DNA from: Nitrospirillum amazonense
Lineage (GTDB): Bacteria > Pseudomonadota > Alphaproteobacteria > Azospirillales > Azospirillaceae
Length of the DNA: 64,000 nt
Assembly (NCBI RefSeq): GCF_007828035.1
Contig: NZ_VITV01000003.1
Span: 372,001 to 436,000, forward strand
Direction of reading: 5' to 3'
The notes under the pieces were generated by a model. It saw only the letters and a list, made by a program, of their open reading frames with translations, ran no database searches and was not told the origin of the DNA. Position 1 is the first letter of the stretch, and the number at the start of each line of letters is the position of its first letter. Position numbers and translations under genes: made by a program. Of this stretch, positions 18,659 through 26,214 are shown piece by piece.

Positions 18659-19534
18659 ATGGAAGATAACGTGATCAACCGACGCGGCTTCACCACGGCC
18701 GGCCTGGCAGCGGGATTCGCGCTGGCGGTGCTGCCGGTATCGGCCGAAACCATCATCACCGACGCCGACAATCTGGAGGCCGGCATGGTGCAGGTGCCCG
18801 TGGCCGGCGGCGCCACCATGGGCGCATACCGCGCCGTGCCCAAATGGGCGGGCCAGGGTGGCCACCATCCCGTGGTGCTGGTGGTGCAGGAAATCTTCGG
18901 CCTGCATGAGCACATCCGCGACCTCTGCCGGCGCCTGGCCAAATCGGGCTATTACGCTATCGCCCCCGACCTGTATTTCCGCCAGGGGGATGCCACCAAG
19001 GTGCCGGACATCCCCACCCTGGTGCGCGACATCGTATCCAAGGTGTCGGATGAGCAGGTCATGGCCGACCTTGATGCCACCGTCGCCTTCGTGAAAACCG
19101 ATGGGAGGGCCGACACCCGGCGCATGGCCATCACCGGCTTCTGCTGGGGCGGGCGCATCGTCTGGCTTTATTCCGCGCACAATCCCGATCTGAAGGCCGG
19201 CGCCGCCTGGTACGGCCGGTTGGTGGGCAACACCGACGCCGCCCATCCCAAGAACCCTATCGATCTGGTGAACCAGCTTAATGCTCCGGTCCTGGGCCTG
19301 TACGGCGCCAAGGACGACGGCATCCCCGTCGCCAGCGTGGATCAGATGCGGGCCGCCCTGGCCCAGGGCGACAAGGCCGCCAGCGATTGCAAGCTGATGG
19401 TGTTCGAGGATTCAGGCCACGGCTTCAACGCCGATTACCGCCCCAGCTACAACCCCGCGGACGCCAAGGTGGCATGGAAGCAGATGCTGGAGTGGTTCAA
19501 GAAGCACGGCGTGCCCTACGTGCCGCACGCCTAG
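18659..19534 (+). CDS. Dienelactone hydrolase-family protein, Tat-exported
   Basis: A 291-residue alpha/beta hydrolase. Residues 8-30 (NRRGFTTAGLAAGFALAVLP) form a twin-arginine signal, so the folded enzyme probably acts in the periplasm. The mature part holds the DLH signatures: VVQEIFGLHEHIRDLCRRLA (with the conserved Glu), nucleophile Cys in ITGFCWGG, Asp in GAKDDGIP and His in EDSGHGFN. The catalytic triad is complete. Many proteobacterial homologues are annotated this way without a proven substrate. GAAGGGGCG precedes the ATG. A strong terminator follows at 19670-19704. Confidence 0.92.
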   Translation: MEDNVINRRGFTTAGLAAGFALAVLPVSAETIITDADNLEAGMVQVPVAGGATMGAYRAVPKWAGQGGHHPVVLVVQEIFGLHEHIRDLCRRLAKSGYYAIAPDLYFRQGDATKVPDIPTLVRDIVSKVSDEQVMADLDATVAFVKTDGRADTRRMAITGFCWGGRIVWLYSAHNPDLKAGAAWYGRLVGNTDAAHPKNPIDLVNQLNAPVLGLYGAKDDGIPVASVDQMRAALAQGDKAASDCKLMVFEDSGHGFNADYRPSYNPADAKVAWKQMLEWFKKHGVPYVPHA

Positions 19535-19934
19535 CCAAGGCCATTCTCTCCGGCCCCAGGACGCGACCGCGTCCGCCGGAGATTTCCGGGGAGCGTAGCG
19601 GACTGGAAATCGAGGACGCGCCAAAGCCGCGGACGCGGCTGCCGGCGCCTGAGGAACTGGAACAAAGAAAAAAGGCCCGCCTGCGGGGGAGCGGCGGGCC
19701 TTTTAAGAGGCCGGGTTGGGCGCGGGGAGCAACCCACCCGGACGGGGAAGCAGAAACGGGACCGAGGTCGCCGTCTCGGGCACCGGAGAGGTTGGGGCCA
19801 TCCCCGGTACGAGAAGGAGACTATGCCCGGTGAACCGCTGCGGCTGTGACCAATATCACTACGGTGCGGAGCGTAAGCATGCCCTGCCATGCGTGTGCCA
19901 CCCTTGAATGGACGGCCCCGAAATCCCAAGCGCT
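19535..19934. other. Convergent intergenic region
   Basis: 400 bases between the hydrolase stop and the SDR stop. They contain the terminator at 19670-19704. Further right there is an 8-codon open frame (19823-19849) with a strong AAGGAGACT ribosome site but nothing behind it that looks coding. Nothing else is seen. Confidence 0.4.
19670..19704. terminator. Bidirectional rho-independent terminator
   Basis: AAAAGGCCCGCC (19670-19681) pairs with GGCGGGCCTTTT (19693-19704) around an 11-base loop, with an A-run on the left and a T-run on the right. It ends the hydrolase unit and could also stop leftward transcription. Confidence 0.88.
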
Positions 19935-20669
19935 TCAGTACAGGGCGATGCACTCGCCATGGCGGGTGTTGTCAGGCGCCACCAGGTCGAGGATGGTGGG
20001 TACGACGCGGGTGACCGGCGGCTGGGTGTCCGGCTTTTCCCCAGGAAACGCTTGGGCTCGCAGCTTAGTGGGCATGGGGCCGGGATCCACCAGGTTCACC
20101 TTCAGGGGGCTCTGCAGCACCTCCTGCGCGTAGGTCAGCGCCATCATCTCCAGCCCCGCCTTGGCCACGGCGTAGGCGTTCCAGTAGGCCACCGGCTCAT
20201 GGCCATAGCGGTCGGTAATGAAGACGGCGCGGCCCGCGTCAGAACCGCGCAGCAGGGGATCCAGCGTGCGGATCAGGCGCATGTTGGCTGTCAGCGTCAA
20301 GGCCAGCACCTTGTCCCACTGCTTCACGTCGGCATGGGCCATCGGGCCGATGGCGCCCAGCATGCCGGCGTTGGCCACCAGGATGTCCACCCGCTTGAAT
20401 CGGTCCAGCAAGGCCGGGCCCAGCACATCCAGCTGGGCGGGGTCGGCGGCCATGTCCTGGGGGATCAGCGTGGCGGTGCCGCCAGCGGCGCGGATGGCGT
20501 CGTCCGCCTCCTCCAGCCCGCCCACAGTGCGGGCGATCAGCACGACGTGCGCGCCCTCCGCCGCCAGCCCCTTGGCCACGGCGGCGCCCAAGCCGCGCGA
20601 GGCGCCGGTGACGACGGCGACACGGCCCTTAAGGCGGCCGGTAGGGGGGCTGGAGGCAGGCTCGGTCAT
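19935..20669 (-). CDS. Short-chain dehydrogenase/reductase, YciK-like
   Basis: A 244-residue Rossmann-fold oxidoreductase. Cofactor motif TGASRGLG near residue 22, NAG motif in ILVANAGMLG, and the active-site Tyr/Lys in YAVAK (within YWNAYAVAKAGLEMMALTYA). The usual catalytic Ser 13 residues before the Tyr is an Asp here (VFITDRYG), which would weaken or change catalysis. NADP preference is likely from the Arg after TGAS. I start at 20669 (MTEPASS), since the frame's extra 20 residues lack support. It converges with the hydrolase unit and follows the Lrp gene on the same strand with about 110 bases between. Confidence 0.9.
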   Translation of the reverse strand: MTEPASSPPTGRLKGRVAVVTGASRGLGAAVAKGLAAEGAHVVLIARTVGGLEEADDAIRAAGGTATLIPQDMAADPAQLDVLGPALLDRFKRVDILVANAGMLGAIGPMAHADVKQWDKVLALTLTANMRLIRTLDPLLRGSDAGRAVFITDRYGHEPVAYWNAYAVAKAGLEMMALTYAQEVLQSPLKVNLVDPGPMPTKLRAQAFPGEKPDTQPPVTRVVPTILDLVAPDNTRHGECIALY

Positions 20670-20779
20670 GCGGGACGCTTTCCTCGGATAAAGGTTTTCG
20701 TGGCGACACGGTGGGCGCGAGGTGCCCATCCCTCACCGCAACGGCTGGCTTTGCGGTTTACGGCCTGGCGTCGCGCCCG

Positions 20780-21286
20780 TCAATCGCCGCCCACGGTCAC
20801 CACGTCGGCCAACGGCAGGGCTGTGCGCTTCATGACAGTGCGCAGGGTGAAGCTGGAATGGACGCGGGCCACGCCCGGCAGGCGGGTCAGAATGCGGTTG
20901 TGCAGGGCTTCATAATCGGCAGCCCCCGCCACCACCACGCGCAGCAGATAGTCGCTGTCGCCGGACATCAGATAGCACTCCATCACCTGCGGGCAGGTGG
21001 CCAGCGCCTCCTCGAAGGCGCGCAGGTAGGGCTCCGTCTGCTTTTCCAGCGTCACCTGCACGAACACGCTTTCCGGCCGCCCGCAGGAGGCCGGATCCAG
21101 GATGGCGGTGTAGCCGCTGATGATCCCCGCCTCCTCCATCGCCTTGACCCGGCGCAGGCAGGCGCTTTCCGACAGGTGGACATGGGCGGCGAGTTCCGAA
21201 TTGGGGACGCGGCCATGCTCCTGCAGGCGGGCCAGGATGGCACGATCAATCCTATCCAGCACCGTTGTTCGCAGGCTCTGCCGCAT
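20780..21286 (-). CDS. Lrp/AsnC-family transcriptional regulator
   Basis: A 168-residue feast/famine regulator. LDRIDRAILARLQEHGRVPN and SELAAHVHLSESACLRRVKA form the N-terminal helix-turn-helix; the rest is the RAM/AsnC ligand domain (VFVQVTLEKQTEPYLRAFEE, VMECYLMSGDSDYLLRVVV, LPGVARVHSSFTLRTV). It is divergent from alanine dehydrogenase with 160 bases between. In several proteobacteria such a neighbour (AldR/BkdR-like) activates ald in response to alanine; that is the likely role here. A 21-bp dyad in the shared promoter is the candidate site. Confidence 0.93.
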   Translation of the reverse strand: MRQSLRTTVLDRIDRAILARLQEHGRVPNSELAAHVHLSESACLRRVKAMEEAGIISGYTAILDPASCGRPESVFVQVTLEKQTEPYLRAFEEALATCPQVMECYLMSGDSDYLLRVVVAGAADYEALHNRILTRLPGVARVHSSFTLRTVMKRTALPLADVVTVGGD

Positions 21287-21307
21287 AATAGGCCTTTAAC
21301 GATGATT

Positions 21308-21328
21308 CCTTGCGCATTGTGCGCCAGG
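21308..21328. promoter_or_regulatory. Putative Lrp/AldR-type operator in the ald promoter
   Basis: A 21-bp dyad, CCTTGCGCATTG at 21308-21319 continuing TGCGCCAGG to 21328. Nine of ten arm pairs are symmetric away from the centre (GCGCA at 21312-21316 with TGCGC at 21320-21324, then CCT with AGG). It lies 22 bases before the regulator start and 119 before ald. Regulator assignment is inference. Confidence 0.5.
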
Positions 21329-21446
21329 CCTAACCCTCAACGCAAGGACATGCACCGGCCTTCGGCCTTATCTTGGGCTCCGAAATCGAGGCAACGGTTG
21401 CGCGACCGGACAGGCGGCGCCAACCCAGATGATCCGGGAGATAACC

Positions 21447-22562
21447 ATGCTGGTCGGCGTTCCTAAGGAAATCAAAAACCACGAGTATCGCGTTGGTCTG
21501 ATCCCCGGCAATGTGCGTCAGCTGGTGGCCCATGGCCACTCGGTCATCGTGCAGAAGAATGCCGGCACCGCCATCGGCCTGACGGACGAGCAGTACGCCG
21601 CCGCCGGCGCCACCCTGGTGGACACCGCCGAAGAAATCTTCGCCAAGGCCGACATGATCGTGAAGGTGAAGGAGCCGCAGCCGCACGAGTGCCGCATGCT
21701 GCGCCCCGGCCAGGTCCTGTTCACTTACCTGCACCTGGCCCCCGATCCGGAACAGACCGAGTTGCTGCTGGCTTCCGGCGCCATCTGCATCGCCTATGAG
21801 ACCGTGACCGACGCCCGTGGCGGCCTGCCCCTGCTGGCGCCCATGAGCGAGGTCGCCGGCCGCATGTCCATCCAGGCCGGTGCGAAGTGCCTGGAGAAGA
21901 GCTACGGCGGCAACGGCATCCTGCTGGGCGGCGTGCCCGGCACCCCGGCCGCCAAGGTGGTGGTGATCGGCGGCGGCGTGGTCGGCCTGAACGCTGCCCG
22001 CATGGCCGTGGGTCTGGAAGCGGAAGTGACCGTGCTGGACAAGTCGCTGGATCGGCTGCGCCAGATCGACCAGCAGTACGGCCGCCGCGTGAACACGCTC
22101 TACGCCAACATCGACACCATCGAGCAGGCGGTGCTGGACGCCGACCTGGTGATCGGCGCCGTGCTGGTGCCGGGCGCCAACGCCCCCCGCGTCGTCACCA
22201 AGGAGATGGTGGCCAAGATGCGCCCCGGCAGCGTGCTGGTGGACGTGTCCATCGACCAGGGCGGCTGCTTCGAAACCTCGCACGCCACCACTCACGCCGA
22301 CCCGACCTATGTGGTCGACGGCGTCATCCACTACTGCGTGGCCAACATGCCGGGCGCGGTCGCCCGCACCTCCACCTTCGCCCTGAACAACGCCACCTCC
22401 CCCTTCGTCCTGGCCTTGGCCGACAAGGGCTGGCAGCAGGCTCTGGCCGACGACGTGCATCTGCGCAACGGCCTGAACGTGTTCCGCGGCAAGCTGACCC
22501 ACCCCGCCCTGGTGGAAGAGGGCGACGCCCGCTACCTGGCCGCCGACAAGGCCATCGCCTGA
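21447..22562 (+). CDS. ald: Alanine dehydrogenase
   Basis: A 371-residue enzyme, exactly the usual length. It interconverts L-alanine and pyruvate plus ammonia with [23 protein letters not shown] is the family start; the catalytic Lys and His lie in VKVKEPQ and YLHLA; the NAD-binding fold is [19 protein letters not shown]; the C-terminal half has [14 protein letters not shown] and [16 protein letters not shown], both strongly conserved. GGGAG lies seven bases before the ATG at 21447; the frame's start at 21429 is less likely. It is divergent from an Lrp-type regulator and followed by a hairpin terminator. Confidence 0.97.
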   Translation: MLVGVPKEIKNHEYRVGLIPGNVRQLVAHGHSVIVQKNAGTAIGLTDEQYAAAGATLVDTAEEIFAKADMIVKVKEPQPHECRMLRPGQVLFTYLHLAPDPEQTELLLASGAICIAYETVTDARGGLPLLAPMSEVAGRMSIQAGAKCLEKSYGGNGILLGGVPGTPAAKVVVIGGGVVGLNAARMAVGLEAEVTVLDKSLDRLRQIDQQYGRRVNTLYANIDTIEQAVLDADLVIGAVLVPGANAPRVVTKEMVAKMRPGSVLVDVSIDQGGCFETSHATTHADPTYVVDGVIHYCVANMPGAVARTSTFALNNATSPFVLALADKGWQQALADDVHLRNGLNVFRGKLTHPALVEEGDARYLAADKAIA

Positions 22563-22594
22563 TCCCCTCTGAATCAGCGATTAAGTTGAATGCG

Positions 22595-22622
22595 AAGGCC
22601 CGGCGGCGACGCCGGGCCTTTT
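22595..22622 (+). terminator. Rho-independent terminator of ald
   Basis: AAGGCCCGGCG (22595-22605) pairs with CGCCGGGCCTT (22610-22620), four-base loop, followed by TT. It lies 33 bases after the ald stop codon. Confidence 0.8.
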
Positions 22623-22738
22623 CGCTGCCCGCTCCCCTGCCCCAGTCGATCTGCGATGCCATAACTCAAGCATTTTCCCTGGCCAGCCCGGCGACGCACC
22701 GTCTAAGTTGTATTTGTGTTTGTCTTGTGGGGGCGCCA

Positions 22739-22933
22739 ATGACACTTACCGATGGGCTTTTGCTACTTCTCTTGTTCGGTGGCGGTTTCGGCCTTTGGAA
22801 CCTGTCTGACCTACTTGAGGCCAAGGAAGAGGAAATCCGCGAACGGACGCGGAAACTGAAGTTGGAAAATGATCGCGAGGAACGGCGGATGAAGCAGGAA
22901 CACGACACCGCCGTGCCCTCGGCCGGCGCCTGA
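22739..22933 (+). CDS. Small single-span membrane protein, unknown
   Basis: A 64-residue frame. An N-terminal membrane helix ([17 protein letters not shown], residues 6-22) is followed by a highly charged helix ([20 protein letters not shown]) that could form a coiled coil. GTGGGGG lies before the ATG. The layout resembles phage-shock PspB-like or other small anchor proteins, but I do not recognise it. It stands 28 bases before the cupin gene on the same strand and may be co-transcribed. Codon use is less GC-extreme than in its neighbours at the N-terminus. Confidence 0.55.
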   Translation: MTLTDGLLLLLLFGGGFGLWNLSDLLEAKEEEIRERTRKLKLENDREERRMKQEHDTAVPSAGA

Positions 22934-22961
22934 TCGTCCCACACCGACAGAAAGGCCCGCG

Positions 22962-23303
22962 ATGCAGACCCCGCCTTGGCTTCTTTCCGCCGCCCCCGCT
23001 CTGGCGACCCTGCCCGATGTCCCGGCGGGAGAACGGTTCCAGTACCTGCTGGAACACGGCACCATGAAGGTGGGCGTCTACGGCCCGCGCGGACACGACC
23101 CGCAAGGCCCCCATGTCCGCGATGAAATCTATGTGATCATCAGCGGCACCGGCACCTTCGTGAAGAACGGCGAGCACCGGCCCTTCCAACCGCACGACCT
23201 GCTGTTCGTGGAAGCGGGCGCCGAGCATCGCTTCGAAGACTTCAGCGACGACTTCGCCACCTGGGTGCTGTTCTGGGGGCCCAAGGGCGGAGAGCCCGCC
23301 TAG
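22962..23303 (+). CDS. Cupin-domain protein
   Basis: A 113-residue single cupin barrel. The first metal-binding motif is in GPHVRDEIYVIISGTGTFV (His and Glu), the second in FVEAGAEHRFEDF (His). Such small cupins can bind a metal and a sugar or organic acid; the reaction cannot be told. The stop codon overlaps, within the sequence CTAG, the stop of the converging GGDEF-EAL gene, so there is no intergenic terminator. Confidence 0.88.
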   Translation: MQTPPWLLSAAPALATLPDVPAGERFQYLLEHGTMKVGVYGPRGHDPQGPHVRDEIYVIISGTGTFVKNGEHRPFQPHDLLFVEAGAEHRFEDFSDDFATWVLFWGPKGGEPA

Positions 23304-25576
23304 GCGCTACGCCCCTCGCGGCTCTCTTCCTGCGCCATGACCAAGGGGTGCAGGAAGCGGGCTTCCAGTTGGCGGGCGGGCATGGGCTCGGCGATGAAGA
23401 AGCCCTGGACGACGGGGCAGCCCTCGGCCACCAGCCAGGCCAGCTGCTCCTCCCGCTCCACGCCCTCCGCCACCACCTCCAGCCCCAGGCGGGCGCCCAG
23501 GGTCAGGATCATGGCGGCAATGGCGCTGTCGCGCGGCAGGTCCTGCACGAAGGCCCGGTCGATCTTGAGCGTGTCGATGGGCATTTGGCGCAGGTAGGAC
23601 AGCGAGGAGAAGCCGGTGCCGAAATCGTCCACGGCGATGCGCACGCCCAGACGCTTCAGGCGCCACAGCACCTCCAGCGAGCGGGCGCTGTCCACCATCA
23701 CGCTTTCCGTCACCTCGATCTCGATGCGGTCGGCGGGCACGCCGCTGCGCGCCAGGCAGTCGCGTACCCGCTCGACGAAGCCGGGCGCGATGATCTGCCG
23801 GGCGGAGACGTTCACGGCGATGTGGAAGTCTGGCAGCAGCTTGGTCCAGTGCGTGGCCTCGCGCACCGCCTGTTCCAGCACCCAGCTGCCCAGTTCCATG
23901 ATCAGGCCCGAATCCTCGGCCACGGTCATGAAGGCGCCGGGCTGCACCAGCTGGCCGTCGTGCTTCCAGCGCACCAGCGCCTCCGCCCCCACCAGGGCCT
24001 GGTCGGCGGCGCGCACCTTGGGCTGGAAGTACAGCTCGAACGAGCCGATGCTGAGCGCCTGGCGCAGGTTGGCCTCGGTGCTCAGCCGGTTCTCCGCCCG
24101 CTCGCTCATCTCGCGGGAGAAGAAGCGGTATTGGCCGCGGCCAGCGGCCTTGGCGGCATAGAGGGCCGTGTCGGCCTGGCGCAGCAGGGTGCTGGCGGTA
24201 TCGGCGTCGCCATTGGGGGGGCCCTCGCCGGCCAGGGCCACGCCGATGGAGGCGCCGGCGTGCAGCAGGTGCCCGCCCTCCACCATCAATGGCGATTCCA
24301 GAGCCTTCAGCAGGCGCTCCGCCAGCACGGCGGCATCCACCGGCTCCAGCGCGTTTTCCGTCACCACCAGGAACTCGTCGCCGCCCAGGCGGCCCAGCAT
24401 GTCGTCCTCGCCGATGCAGTCGCGCAGGCGCCCCGCCACGGCCTTCAGCAGCCGGTCGCCCACGTCGTGCCCCAGGCTGTCGTTCACATGCTTGAACCGG
24501 TCCAGGTCCAGGAAGAACAGGGCAATGCCACGCCCGCCGGCGCGATCGATGCGGCCGCAGGGTTCTTCCTGGCGGGCCAATTCCGGATTGTACAGCCGCC
24601 GCTCCCGCCGTCTCAGCGCCTCTTCCAGGCGGCGTTGCAGCAGCAGGCGGTTGGGCAGGCCGGTCAGGACATCATGGGTCGCCAGCTGTTCCATGTCCGA
24701 GCGGCTGCGGTCCAACAGGCGCAGCACCTCGTTGAAGCGGCGTACCAGATAGCCCAGCTCGTTATCCGCCTGGCGGGGGAAGTCCGGCAGGCGGGCGGCC
24801 CCTGGGCGCGACGGATCGATGCTGGCCACGGCCAGGCCCACGGCGCGCAGCGGCCGGGTCAGGAAGGTGTGCAGCAGCAAAGCCAGCACCACGCCCAGCG
24901 CCAGGTCGCGCACAAGGCCGCCCAGCACCGTGGTGCGGATGAAGGCGGCGTAGTCGGCCGCCGCCCGGCTGGTGTCCATCTCCAGCTCCAGCCGGCCTAT
25001 GATGGGACTGTTGCGGGGGCTGCCGGCGGGGCGGTACAGCAGGCGCTGGGTCCGCGCCAGGTCCTGGAAGACAGAGGTGAACCGGGCACCAGACAGCCAG
25101 CCGCGCCAGAAGGCCCCGCCCTCCTCCGCCGGCGGCAGGTCACGCGCGCCATCGGCCAGCACCCGGTCTGGCATTTCGACCAGGCGCACGGCGCGCACGC
25201 CGTCGATGGCCAGGACGGATCGAACCAGACCGGACGCCAGGTCGGGATCCAGGTTCCACACGGCGGCGCTGGCCGTGTTCTCCACCAGGTCCAGCACCAT
25301 GCGGCCGGCGTTGGCGAACTTGGCCCGCTCCCGCTCCGCCTGGGCGATGCCCTGGATCAGCGACAGGATGGCGCCGATGACCAGGGCAGACAGCAGGGCC
25401 AGGGCCGCCTGGCGCACCGCCAGGGATCGCCAGAAGACCACGGTCATTTGATGGCGGCGCATCGCTTCCTGCCGGCGGGCGTGGCGCACGCGCCAGGCGC
25501 ACACCCAGCGCGGCAGGCGGATGCCCAACAGCCGGGGGCCCGGCACACTGGAACGGATGGCGTGGGGCTTGGTCAC
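23300..25576 (-). CDS. GGDEF-EAL c-di-GMP enzyme with membrane sensor
   Basis: A 758-residue inner-membrane protein. TM1 about 53-75; a periplasmic sensor about 76-215; TM2 about 216-240; a HAMP-like linker with HTFLTRPLRAVGLAVASIDP; a GGDEF domain (DVLTGLPNRLLLQ, DLDRFKHVNDSLGHDVGD, GRLGGDEF); and an EAL domain (GAEALVRW, VNVSARQI, EVTESVMVD, VDDFGTGFSSLSYL, KIDRAFV, EGVE). Both active-site signatures are intact, so it may make or break c-di-GMP; the EAL phosphodiesterase residues (E, N, E, DD, K, E) are all present. The N-terminus is long and Arg-rich before TM1 and a later start (Met44) is possible. Start at 25576 is the longest reading. Confidence 0.92.
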   Translation of the reverse strand: MTKPHAIRSSVPGPRLLGIRLPRWVCAWRVRHARRQEAMRRHQMTVVFWRSLAVRQAALALLSALVIGAILSLIQGIAQAERERAKFANAGRMVLDLVENTASAAVWNLDPDLASGLVRSVLAIDGVRAVRLVEMPDRVLADGARDLPPAEEGGAFWRGWLSGARFTSVFQDLARTQRLLYRPAGSPRNSPIIGRLELEMDTSRAAADYAAFIRTTVLGGLVRDLALGVVLALLLHTFLTRPLRAVGLAVASIDPSRPGAARLPDFPRQADNELGYLVRRFNEVLRLLDRSRSDMEQLATHDVLTGLPNRLLLQRRLEEALRRRERRLYNPELARQEEPCGRIDRAGGRGIALFFLDLDRFKHVNDSLGHDVGDRLLKAVAGRLRDCIGEDDMLGRLGGDEFLVVTENALEPVDAAVLAERLLKALESPLMVEGGHLLHAGASIGVALAGEGPPNGDADTASTLLRQADTALYAAKAAGRGQYRFFSREMSERAENRLSTEANLRQALSIGSFELYFQPKVRAADQALVGAEALVRWKHDGQLVQPGAFMTVAEDSGLIMELGSWVLEQAVREATHWTKLLPDFHIAVNVSARQIIAPGFVERVRDCLARSGVPADRIEIEVTESVMVDSARSLEVLWRLKRLGVRIAVDDFGTGFSSLSYLRQMPIDTLKIDRAFVQDLPRDSAIAAMILTLGARLGLEVVAEGVEREEQLAWLVAEGCPVVQGFFIAEPMPARQLEARFLHPLVMAQEESREGRSA

Positions 25577-25672
25577 GGCACGCCCTTCGCCGGTGAAACC
25601 GCCGGCGTCCGCCCCACCCCGTTTCCCTCGCCCCGCGCCATCGCCATTCCCATTCCCCGCCGCTATCCCTGC

Positions 25673-26071
25673 CTATCGCCGCGGCGCCATCACCACCTGC
25701 AGCTTCTCCCGCAGGTTCACCAGGGTGACAGGCTTGGCGATGAACGCGTCCACCCCCAAATCCCTGGCCTTCAAAACCGTTACCTTGTCCGCGCGATTGG
25801 TCAGAAAAACCACAGGAATGTGATGTCCTTGCGTTTCACGCTCCCGAAGGTGCTGCAGGAAGGTCAACCCATCGACCGGCGCCATGTCGATATCGGCGAT
25901 GATGACATCCGGCCGGCGTTCCATGGCCACGTTCAGGCCGGACGACCCGTCCTCCGCCTCCATCACCGTGCCGAAGTCCAGCTGCCGCAGGATGCGGACG
26001 ACCACACCACGGATGAAACTTTGATCCTCAATCACCAGCGAGCTGCGGAAATTGAATGAAATCGCACCCAT
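25673..26071 (-). CDS. Single-domain response regulator
   Basis: A 132-residue receiver with no output domain, CheY-like. Acidic pocket in LVIEDQSFIR, phosphoacceptor Asp in VIIADIDMAPVDG, switch Thr in VVFLTNRADK and Lys in FIAKPVTL. The first pocket residue is Glu-Asp in place of Asp-Asp, still typical. It lies 143 bases after the hybrid kinase at 26215-28638 on the same strand and may receive phosphate from it. The ATG at 26071 has GGGGATGG upstream. Confidence 0.9.
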   Translation of the reverse strand: MGAISFNFRSSLVIEDQSFIRGVVVRILRQLDFGTVMEAEDGSSGLNVAMERRPDVIIADIDMAPVDGLTFLQHLRERETQGHHIPVVFLTNRADKVTVLKARDLGVDAFIAKPVTLVNLREKLQVVMAPRR

Positions 26072-26214
26072 CTGCCATCCCCAAACGGCCGCCGCCTTCA
26101 AATCCAAACAATTTTATTTTAACGAGGAATGAATACACGCCCCATCCCGGCTCCCTGAACGTGAAGCCCGGGAATACAGGATTAGTATAGGCAGAAATGT
26201 CGGTGGTCGTCTTC

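Noticed and set aside
19823-19849. 8-codon frame with a strong AAGGAGACT ribosome site, overlapping a GTG frame by GTGA
   Set aside because: The following frame (19846-20133) is antisense to the SDR gene and has no coding character, so this is probably chance.
23348-26059. 903-residue plus-strand open frame
   Set aside because: Antisense to the GGDEF-EAL and receiver genes; rich in Gln, His, Gly and Ala with no domain. A codon-bias shadow.
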